A stretch of DNA of 14,878 bases from contig JAEOUN010000048.1 of NCBI GenBank assembly GCA_016839245.1, positions 1 to 14,878 on the forward strand, in the 5' to 3' direction. Source of the stretch: Candidatus Thorarchaeota archaeon (GTDB lineage: Archaea; Asgardarchaeota; Thorarchaeia; Thorarchaeales; Thorarchaeaceae). The notes beneath the pieces were generated by a model that saw only the letters and a list, made by a program, of their open reading frames with translations, did no database searches and had not been told where the DNA came from. A program made the translations under genes and the position numbers. Below, piece by piece: positions 5,825 through 11,672 of this stretch (positions within the stretch are counted from its first letter, which is position 1; every line of letters starts with the position of its first letter).

Positions 5825-8212
5825 TTACTTCTTACGAATTCCAACTAATAGGATAATGACTAATACCACAGCTGCTCCAACTATTCCCATCACTAAGATT
5901 GGTGACATCTCTGATTGTGTGGTTGTATTTGTACTTGTACTTGTTAAGGTGGTCTCTGTATTTGTAGAAGTAGTAGTGGTGATTGTGGTTGTGGTAGTAG
6001 TGGTGGTTGTGGTTGTGGTAGTAGTGGTGGTTGTGGTTGTGGTAGTAGTGGTCGTTGTGGTAGTAGTAGTAGTTGATTCCTCTGTCACAGTGATAAAGAC
6101 TGTATCAACAAGACTGTATCCCAATTCATTGATCACAAGAAGGGTCAGATTATAACTACCAACCCCTAGTCCACTAATCTGTTTTGATAGATACTCAAGT
6201 GATGAATTTAATGAGTTCTGGCCGATGACAACTCCATCCCAAAATAATACGTATGAGTCTGGATCAGGTAATCTTACACTCCATGTAATTGGAGAAACTA
6301 ATGTTCCTACCTTATACTCAACGTCAGCAGGGTGGCTGAGAAAACCACGTGGATAATTGTCTACTCCCATTCCTGATATCGAATAGGTTCCTGTACCTGA
6401 GTAATCAGACCATACATTTCCTGTTCCTGCACCGTTGTCCCATTCATTGAATATCCCGTAATCTAGGGCGTTTCGTCCCTCGTTGAATCCAATCGTATTA
6501 TTGTATATCTCTGAGAAGAGAGTATAGGACCCGGCATACAATCCATACCTTATGTTTCCATATATTTTATTGTCAATGACTACTACACCAGATGTGAAAT
6601 CCATGTATAATCCATCTGTCTTACTTCCAATAATAGTGTTATTTACTATTTCTAGATAGTTGACCACATACAGCTCTAAAGCATCACCATTGCTCTGAAT
6701 CAAATTGTTCCTAACTGTTCCATAGAAAGTGTCCCTAATATAGAAAGAATGTTCAGAATTATCGTATATTCTGTTGGAGTCAAAGATGTAATAGTCGGAG
6801 CTAGATATCCGTATTCCGTATCTGCTTCCATAGATTCTACTATGAGCTACTGTAACATTATCTGACTCGATAATGTAGATTCCTCCGGATCTGCTATTTT
6901 CAATAATCACATTGGTCAAGGTGCAGTTCGGTGAATAGAATATTCCAATTCCCTCAAAATAGTCATTCACAATCATTGTGTCACTTATGCTACATTTAAA
7001 GCACGAGTGAAATGCCACACCAACTGTCACTGAATCGAATATTCCCTCCATTATTGAGAGCTGCTGAGAATCGACCAGAACAAGTTGTCCGTAATCACTT
7101 CCATTGATCATCATATTATTCTGATTGAGAAAATACCCGAATGGTTTTCCATTGACCGTATTATCTATTTCAGTTATCGTCCAGTATTTTGAGTCAATTC
7201 CATCAAATCTTATACCACAATTAATGAGGTCGTTGTTGCTTAAGGTGATATTCTCAGATTCTGATAAATCAATACCATGGATATTTTCAACAAGCTCCAC
7301 ATTGCTGACTGAGCAATTGGTACAAGAGTATAGACTGATTCCAATCGACGTATTGAAGAGCAGTCCTGAAGTAAGGCTCACATTAGAGCATTGAATCAAA
7401 AACACTTGACCATACTGATTGCCATCAATCTCGGTGTCGTTGTCACTGACGAAATATCCCATGGGTTTCCCATTAACGGTATTATCTGAGAAGTCATGAA
7501 TTCGATACTGCAAATCACCTACAAGCATGAACCCCCCATTTTCAAAGGTATTGTCAACAAACGTGCAATTTGCAGTTGATGTTATGTAGAAGCCAAATCT
7601 ACTGCAGTCACTAATCAGATTTGACACAAATGTAGTATTCTCGGAATATTGAACAAAGAATCCGTAGCCTTCACTATTCATGATTGTGTTATTATCGAAA
7701 GTGCAGTTTTCCGTTTGACTAACTAAGACTCCTAACTCATCGCATCCTGTGAATGTGTTGTTGACAAAAAGGCAGTTCTGAGGTCCTACTAAAACCAATC
7801 CCATATAGGAATCAAATATTGTGCAGTTTTCTATTGCCCCATTGCTTACATGTGAAAATCTGACGCAGTTTGTCACTACATTGGTGTGTGATGAAAATAT
7901 ACAATTTCTAATGATGAAATGCACATTCGTATTGAAAATGTAGACACATGTGCCTTGAACTATTATCTCAAGTCCTTCAATGATATATGGTGATTCAGCG
8001 GTTCCATCACCCGGCCACCCCTGTGCTGCAAATGCTGAATTTCCAGATATTGAAATGGCATCATGCGGTGTATATGATGATACCCTGATTGGTGTGTCTA
8101 GAAGATTACTCTTCTGTGTTGACAACCAGATTGTATTGATTCCGATAACGGACAGACTCAGTAGTATAGTTAGAATCAGTAACGATTGGGCTACTTTCAC
8201 GTTGCTCCCCAT
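5825..8212 (-). CDS. Surface-anchored NosD-like right-handed beta-helix protein
   Basis: A 795-residue exported protein. Residues about 8-30 form a signal or anchor helix. Residues about 75-580 are parallel beta-helix coils of the NosD/PbH1 type, with recurrent N-C-T/N-N-T rungs (ENCTFDNNTI, ENTTFVSNLI, ANCTFVDNTF). An internal duplication repeats the block NTVNGKP.GYF at about 244-254 and 351-361 and the coils after it. Residues about 630-710 resemble an Ig-like/PKD beta-sandwich. Residues 713-766 are a Thr/Ser stalk, and 770-791 a membrane helix ending in IRKK. Many N-x-S/T sites and a Thr stalk suggest heavy glycosylation on the cell surface. Such proteins may bind carbohydrate or act in adhesion; no catalytic residues can be assigned. 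A TATA box about 24 bp before the ATG makes a leaderless mRNA likely. Confidence 0.9.
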   Translation of the reverse strand: MGSNVKVAQSLLILTILLSLSVIGINTIWLSTQKSNLLDTPIRVSSYTPHDAISISGNSAFAAQGWPGDGTAESPYIIEGLEIIVQGTCVYIFNTNVHFIIRNCIFSSHTNVVTNCVRFSHVSNGAIENCTIFDSYMGLVLVGPQNCLFVNNTFTGCDELGVLVSQTENCTFDNNTIMNSEGYGFFVQYSENTTFVSNLISDCSRFGFYITSTANCTFVDNTFENGGFMLVGDLQYRIHDFSDNTVNGKPMGYFVSDNDTEIDGNQYGQVFLIQCSNVSLTSGLLFNTSIGISLYSCTNCSVSNVELVENIHGIDLSESENITLSNNDLINCGIRFDGIDSKYWTITEIDNTVNGKPFGYFLNQNNMMINGSDYGQLVLVDSQQLSIMEGIFDSVTVGVAFHSCFKCSISDTMIVNDYFEGIGIFYSPNCTLTNVIIENSRSGGIYIIESDNVTVAHSRIYGSRYGIRISSSDYYIFDSNRIYDNSEHSFYIRDTFYGTVRNNLIQSNGDALELYVVNYLEIVNNTIIGSKTDGLYMDFTSGVVVIDNKIYGNIRYGLYAGSYTLFSEIYNNTIGFNEGRNALDYGIFNEWDNGAGTGNVWSDYSGTGTYSISGMGVDNYPRGFLSHPADVEYKVGTLVSPITWSVRLPDPDSYVLFWDGVVIGQNSLNSSLEYLSKQISGLGVGSYNLTLLVINELGYSLVDTVFITVTEESTTTTTTTTTTTTTTTTTTTTTTTTTTTTTTITTTTSTNTETTLTSTSTNTTTQSEMSPILVMGIVGAAVVLVIILLVGIRKK
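5970..6059 (-). repeat. 24-bp minisatellite encoding the Thr stalk
   Basis: Three consecutive 24-bp units (5970-5993, 5994-6017, 6018-6041) are identical except for one base, and an 18-base partial unit follows to 6059 before a short trinucleotide run. Each unit is eight ACN threonine codons on the coding strand. The repeat can gain or lose units in frame, so stalk length may vary between cells or strains. It also makes the opposite strand look like a long open frame of valines, which is not a gene. Confidence 0.9.
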
Positions 8213-8230
8213 TTTCCAATCTCAAATTCC

Positions 8231-8242
8231 TATATAAATAAA
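8231..8242 (-). promoter_or_regulatory. TATA box of the beta-helix gene
   Basis: On the minus strand this reads TTTATTTATATA, centred about 24 bp from the ATG at 8212. At the usual archaeal spacing transcription starts at or next to the A of the start codon, so the mRNA is probably leaderless; no SD site is seen. Confidence 0.6.
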
Positions 8243-8318
8243 GAGGATGATTTGGTTATTGATCATTCAGACTTCACGTATAAGACTCTAATTGTTTCTC
8301 CTGAGTTCTCTCTATATT

Positions 8319-9293
8319 CTACTTTACTCTTGTATTGAGTTGTGAAACTACTTCTTTGGTTTCGTTCATTATCCTGTCCAGTAATTCTTTTACAGTGGGA
8401 ATATCTTTGACCAAACCTACACCCTGCCCACAGCTCACAATCCCAATGTCAAGTTCTCCATTCCTATACATCTCTTGTGCCTTCTCCCCAGATGCAGCTT
8501 GGATGAGTGTGAATAAGGGAGCTTTCTGAGATTCCAATTCGAGAAGATGCTGTGCCGCTTTGTTGTTCCATATTCTGTGAGTGTTTCCAACGGAACGCAG
8601 AGCAAGGACTGTATCTGTTTCAGTAGCCTGAATGAACGCCTGCTTGAGATTGTCATGGATTGGACACTCTTTCGTAGCCATCATCCTTGTCCCCATAATT
8701 ACTCCTTCTGCACCGAGTGCCAAGACAGCAGCGACACCTCTACCATCCATTATCCCACCTCCGGCAATCACCGGAATATCTAATGCGTCCACCACAGACG
8801 GAACCATTACCATTGTTCCAATATCTAGAATACCAGTAGCTCCTCCATTCTCATATCCGACAACCGTGACAATATCAGCTCCTAGAGATGCTCCTTTTTT
8901 CGCATATCTGACTCCAGCACATTTATGGATCCAAGTAGCGCCGCTGTTCTTGAATTTAGGCACTAGATCTTCTGGAGCCTTATGGCCACTTGTTTCAATG
9001 ATTTTCACACCTTCAGCCAATGTGGCTTCCACATAATCCTCCAGTTTTTCCTGAGGCATCAAAGCGGGGAATAAATTGATATTTACAGCAAATGGTTGAT
9101 TTGTAAGAGATTGCGTTTTTTGAATCGCATCACGTAGTGCATCAGGTGATTTGTAGTTTGCACTTGCTAATACTGCGCATGCACCAGCATTACTTGCTGC
9201 AGCTACAAATTCAGGATTAGAAATTCTCGCCATGGTTCCAACTATGATCGGATATCTACATCCTAACATCTCAGTCACTTTTGTCTTTAGCAT
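8319..9293 (-). CDS. Nitronate monooxygenase / 2-nitropropane dioxygenase-like FMN protein
   Basis: A 324-residue TIM-barrel flavoprotein of the NMO/FabK/YrpB family, usually FMN-dependent and cytosolic. The N-terminal strand is RYPIIVGTMARISNPEF. The phosphate-binding part is IPVIAGGGIMDGRGV (about 173-187) followed by GAEGVIMGTRM (194-204). At residues 148-154 it reads ENGGATG, where nitronate monooxygenases and FabK carry (E/C)-A-G-G-H-x-G, so the usual catalytic His is Ala152 here. It may therefore be an NAD(P)H-dependent flavin reductase, an enoyl reductase or another oxidoreductase rather than a true nitronate monooxygenase. TTG at 9308 and GTG at 9302 are in frame, but ATG at 9293 has GGTGA 5 bp upstream and a TATA box about 43 bp upstream, so it is the likely start. 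It stands alone. Confidence 0.88.
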   Translation of the reverse strand: MLKTKVTEMLGCRYPIIVGTMARISNPEFVAAASNAGACAVLASANYKSPDALRDAIQKTQSLTNQPFAVNINLFPALMPQEKLEDYVEATLAEGVKIIETSGHKAPEDLVPKFKNSGATWIHKCAGVRYAKKGASLGADIVTVVGYENGGATGILDIGTMVMVPSVVDALDIPVIAGGGIMDGRGVAAVLALGAEGVIMGTRMMATKECPIHDNLKQAFIQATETDTVLALRSVGNTHRIWNNKAAQHLLELESQKAPLFTLIQAASGEKAQEMYRNGELDIGIVSCGQGVGLVKDIPTVKELLDRIMNETKEVVSQLNTRVK

Positions 9294-9330
9294 TTTGTTC
9301 ACCCGCAACTGATGACCATTGACTATTCCA

Positions 9331-9341
9331 ACAGATAAATC
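9331..9341 (-). promoter_or_regulatory. TATA-like box of the flavoprotein gene
   Basis: The minus strand reads GATTTATCTGT, centred about 43 bp before the ATG at 9293. This spacing gives a leader of about 17 nt that contains the GGTGA SD site, matching the arrangement at the methyltransferase and small membrane-protein genes. Confidence 0.4.
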
Positions 9342-9472
9342 TCATCATCAGCCGGATTGTTAGTGATTCCATATCGATTACTCTAATTGTTACGTTTTAT
9401 CTTGGAATTTTCATACACGCAATGACAAGTTGCAGGATGAATTCACCTAATACAATACTAACTACCCATTTT

Positions 9473-9907
9473 TCACAACATCTTCTTGAGAAAATACTCC
9501 TCTATTCCTCTAGGATAATCATCAATCATTCCAAATGTTTCATATCCGAGTTTCCAATAGAATCCTGGAGATTGATAGCTAAAAGTTGCTGTGTGAACAA
9601 ATGTACATCCATTATCTCTGGCAATCTTCTCAGCTTCTATCACCAGCATTTTTCCATATCCACATCCTCGATATCTCTCATCTACCCAGAGAACATCAAT
9701 ATACAGGCAGTCGAGAAATGTATCACAGAAGATTCCTCCAACCACTTGGTCATCAGGTGTCTTGAGTACAAGATCCACATTGATTCCTGGTCTTTTCAGG
9801 AGTGAATTTGTGTTTCTAACATTGTATTGAAAGAGGCCCTGACATACATATCTTCTATCCTCCTCATTGACTATCTGTGTCATGATAATGTCTTTATCCG
9901 GACCCAT
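9473..9907 (-). CDS. GNAT family N-acetyltransferase (distinct subgroup)
   Basis: A 144-residue acetyltransferase not closely related to the two paralogues at 783 and 5227. The acetyl-CoA loop is RGCGYG (residues 80-85) after the strand DVLWVDERY, and the C-terminal part PGFYWKLGYE (114-123) is the usual helix/strand of small GNATs. It ends PRGIEEYFLKKML, similar in style to short GNATs that often carry annotations such as GNAT with an EEYFLKK tail. In-frame TTG (9979) and ATG (9940) lie upstream, but the TATA box at 9949-9958 is too close to serve them. ATG at 9907 has GGAG 9 bp upstream and a TATA box 46 bp upstream, so it is chosen. Substrate unknown. Confidence 0.88.
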   Translation of the reverse strand: MGPDKDIIMTQIVNEEDRRYVCQGLFQYNVRNTNSLLKRPGINVDLVLKTPDDQVVGGIFCDTFLDCLYIDVLWVDERYRGCGYGKMLVIEAEKIARDNGCTFVHTATFSYQSPGFYWKLGYETFGMIDDYPRGIEEYFLKKML

Positions 9908-9948
9908 GTAATCCAACTCCACACTGAGTGGTACCTTCATGTTCACTT

Positions 9949-9958
9949 CTATATATTC
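9949..9958 (-). promoter_or_regulatory. TATA box of the third GNAT gene
   Basis: The minus strand reads GGAATATATAG around this site. Its distance of about 46 bp to the ATG at 9907, with the GGAG site between, is what decides the start codon of that gene. Confidence 0.5.
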
Positions 9959-10050
9959 CGAGTTAATTAGACTTGGCAAATTCCATCGAGATTGATAGGT
10001 GATTTCAGGCCTTCTATGTCTCTACTCTCTACCAAGAATGAATAATTCAA

Positions 10051-10067
10051 CCATCATATGTCGGTAG
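10051..10067 (+). promoter_or_regulatory. possible regulator site resembling 11526-11542
   Basis: The 17-mer CCATCATATGTCGGTAG matches the palindrome-containing CCGACACATGTCGGTAG at 11526-11542 in 14 of 17 positions, including ten consecutive bases. It lies about 46 bp upstream of the small-protein gene and about 10 bp upstream of a TATA-like run (CCATATTT, 10078-10085), the same placement as the other site has at the regulator gene. Only the right half-site is intact here. Confidence 0.3.
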
Positions 10068-10101
10068 AAAAGTTATGCCATATTTGAGTAGATAATTCTC
10101 T

Positions 10102-10108
10102 AGGTGAT
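10102..10108 (+). promoter_or_regulatory. Strong SD site that decides the 10113 start
   Basis: AGGTGAT is fully complementary to the archaeal 16S 3' end and lies 4 bp before the ATG at 10113. It overlaps the in-frame GTG at 10104, which therefore cannot be the start. Confidence 0.7.
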
Positions 10109-10112
10109 AAAG

Positions 10113-10325
10113 ATGGAATGCATACAAGACCAAGTGGTTTCTAAACTGGATGTAGATCATGTTCCAAGAAAAAGGATAGCAGCCAAAGCAAAACGGGTTG
10201 ACATCTACGATAAGAAGTCTGGAGAACTTCGTAGACATTATGCGTCAGAAAAAGCCATACGCGAGTTGGAACAAGGACGAGATCTTAGTCTGACAGTTGT
10301 TCAAAGAATGTCCTTCATCCGCTAG
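10113..10325 (+). CDS. Small basic protein, unknown function
   Basis: A 70-residue soluble protein rich in Lys and Arg. Residues 18-29 (VPRKRIAAKAKR) form a strongly basic stretch, followed by a strand-like VDIYDKKSGELRRHY and a probable helix (SEKAIRELEQG). It ends LTVVQRMSFIR. I recognise no family; nucleic-acid binding is conceivable from charge alone. The gene starts at ATG 10113 with an excellent SD site and ends 23 bp before the DUF3795 gene on the same strand, so the two are almost surely co-transcribed. This linked position and the strong SD site are the main reasons to call it a real gene. Confidence 0.7.
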   Translation: MECIQDQVVSKLDVDHVPRKRIAAKAKRVDIYDKKSGELRRHYASEKAIRELEQGRDLSLTVVQRMSFIR

Positions 10326-10329
10326 TATA

Positions 10330-10338
10330 AGGAGGTGA
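10330..10338 (+). promoter_or_regulatory. Perfect SD site of the DUF3795 gene
   Basis: AGGAGGTGA pairs without mismatch to the expected 16S 3' tail, ten bases before the ATG at 10349. It is the strongest ribosome binding site in the window and supports efficient translation of the second gene of the pair. Confidence 0.8.
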
Positions 10339-10348
10339 AAAGAAAGTC

Positions 10349-10690
10349 ATGTCTGAGCATATCGCATATTGTGGTCTAGACTGTAGTGCCTGTGATGCCT
10401 TCAAAGCAACTCAATCAAAGGATGTTGAACGCATGAAGCAGATAGCTGACCGTTGGAATCGTGAACTCAACACAGAATTCACAGAGAAGGATATCGAGTG
10501 TGATGGATGTCTATCACAACGAATTTCTGGTTGGTGCCAGAGCATTTGTGATATACGTCCATGCGCAGAGAAACGAAATGTGAAGACCTGCGCTCACTGT
10601 AATGAATACACATGCGCACATCTTGAAACATTCTTGTCAGGTGAACCAATAGCCAGAGCAAAGCTTGATGAAATTTACAGAACACTCTGA
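10349..10690 (+). CDS. DUF3795 cysteine-rich protein
   Basis: A 113-residue protein of the DUF3795 family, common in archaea and anaerobic bacteria. It starts with the family hallmark YCGLDCSAC (Cys8, Cys12, Cys15), followed by a helix. It continues with ECDGC (Cys51, Cys54), WCQSIC and PC (Cys63, Cys67, Cys72), and CAHCNEYTC (Cys81, Cys84, Cys89), eleven cysteines in all. This density suggests binding of zinc or an iron-sulfur cluster; the function of the family is not known to me. It is soluble and has no signal peptide. It is the second gene after the small basic protein, with a 23-bp gap and its own perfect SD site. Confidence 0.92.
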   Translation: MSEHIAYCGLDCSACDAFKATQSKDVERMKQIADRWNRELNTEFTEKDIECDGCLSQRISGWCQSICDIRPCAEKRNVKTCAHCNEYTCAHLETFLSGEPIARAKLDEIYRTL

Positions 10691-10766
10691 GAATGAATAA
10701 AAATGCCCTGAGTTGAAGAAGTTAATGCCTGGAGAGCCATAATGAGAAAGACTCGATCGAATAACT

Positions 10767-11489
10767 CTAGGCATCAGCTAGTATATGCATTGAATCTTTT
10801 CTTTCCTGAGGGATTTTCCTGAACAACTGAATGTGTGGGATAAGGGCGGTTATGATCTTGTTTTCTGCTTTCTTGAGGTGTTCTAAAAAGGTTGTTCTAC
10901 TAATTTTCTCCTTAGATGCAATAGTCTGAAGGTCAGAACTTCGTGGAAATCTGAAATAACCCTGAGCGTATGCTGTCAGAAGTGCATCTATCTGTTTCTC
11001 AGTTAATCCTGAAAATAGAGTATCTGTTGATAGTGTTAATGAACTGGCAATATACCCATCAAATGGAATCTTTCTTAGTACTTCTACTTGGAACCCGGCA
11101 CTTCTTAGGTCTGTCAGAAGTTTGGAGATTCCTTCATGCCTGAATACAATAACACGGAAATACTCCCAACCATTCTCATAGGCTATGGGGGGTATAACTA
11201 GTAGACCCGGATCGTTTAGATAGCTAGTAACTGTTCCTGGACCTCCACATGCACACATCCTTGTTATGACATGTACTTTTGCGCCATCATCTATCTCATC
11301 GACAATCTCAACAGTTTTCGAAAATTTCTCGCGTATTTGTTTGTAGTCCTCTGGTTTTTGGAGTATCAGTTCTATTACATCATGCTTGTCATTACACCAT
11401 TGGAAGAGTTGTACTGAGGGATTATCCTTAGTAACTTTTCCAAATGGGTTATCGTAGGATGCTCTGAATACGAATTCAAAAAGTGTCAT
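10767..11489 (-). CDS. HTH_10 (bacterio-opsin activator type) transcriptional regulator
   Basis: A 240-residue archaeal regulator. The C-terminal domain (about 160-224) matches the bacterio-opsin-activator helix-turn-helix: LTEKQIDALLTAY.QGYF, PR..DLQTIA, and the recognition part ISRTTFLEHLKKAENKI. The N-terminal sensor domain (about 1-150) begins FEFVFRASYDNPFG, has WCNDKHD (Cys32, His36) and CACGGPG (Cys79, Cys81), and a GWEYFRVIVFRHEG strand pair. The cysteines could bind a metal or heme or sense redox; I recall similar WCN and CxC motifs in archaeal relatives but cannot check. A TATA box about 26 bp from the ATG predicts a leaderless mRNA. A palindrome just upstream of it may be the protein's own operator. 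It is divergent from the linalool-dehydratase-like gene, a possible target. Confidence 0.92.
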   Translation of the reverse strand: MTLFEFVFRASYDNPFGKVTKDNPSVQLFQWCNDKHDVIELILQKPEDYKQIREKFSKTVEIVDEIDDGAKVHVITRMCACGGPGTVTSYLNDPGLLVIPPIAYENGWEYFRVIVFRHEGISKLLTDLRSAGFQVEVLRKIPFDGYIASSLTLSTDTLFSGLTEKQIDALLTAYAQGYFRFPRSSDLQTIASKEKISRTTFLEHLKKAENKIITALIPHIQLFRKIPQERKDSMHILADA

Positions 11490-11510
11490 ATCTTATTCTT
11501 ATATCATCAT

Positions 11511-11520
11511 AATATATGAA
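11511..11520 (-). promoter_or_regulatory. TATA box of the HTH_10 regulator gene
   Basis: The minus strand reads TTCATATATT, centred about 26 bp before the ATG at 11489, so transcription should start at or beside the start codon. No SD site is present, in agreement with a leaderless mRNA. Confidence 0.6.
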
Positions 11521-11525
11521 CTCTC

Positions 11526-11539
11526 CCGACACATGTCGG
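11526..11539. promoter_or_regulatory. Palindromic candidate operator
   Basis: CCGACA and TGTCGG form perfect inverted hexamers around CA. The site begins 6 bp upstream of the regulator's TATA box and lies in the 183-bp divergent gap shared with the linalool-dehydratase-like gene. Placement and symmetry suit a dimeric regulator; autoregulation by the adjacent HTH_10 protein is inference. Confidence 0.45.
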
Positions 11540-11672
11540 TAGGCTCTTTCCTGATTCTGTTCTCGTCACCTAATATTTCCAATATTCTGTAAACTATTTA
11601 TGTTACATAATTACAATGAATCAAACTAATCCAATACCATCAACCATCCATATCTTAGCGAAGTGAGCTCAT

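Noticed and set aside
5709..6155. Open frame on the plus strand with a long run of valines
   Set aside because: It is the reverse reading of the Thr-codon minisatellite and of the ends of two real minus-strand genes; it has no start signals or plausible fold.
9908..9979. N-terminal extension of the third GNAT to TTG 9979 or ATG 9940
   Set aside because: The TATA box and GGAG site fit only the ATG at 9907, and the extension lies partly upstream of the likely transcript start.
10748..10757. TCGATCGA palindrome near the end of the regulator gene
   Set aside because: An eight-base palindrome is expected by chance in a window this size, and nothing nearby gives it a role.
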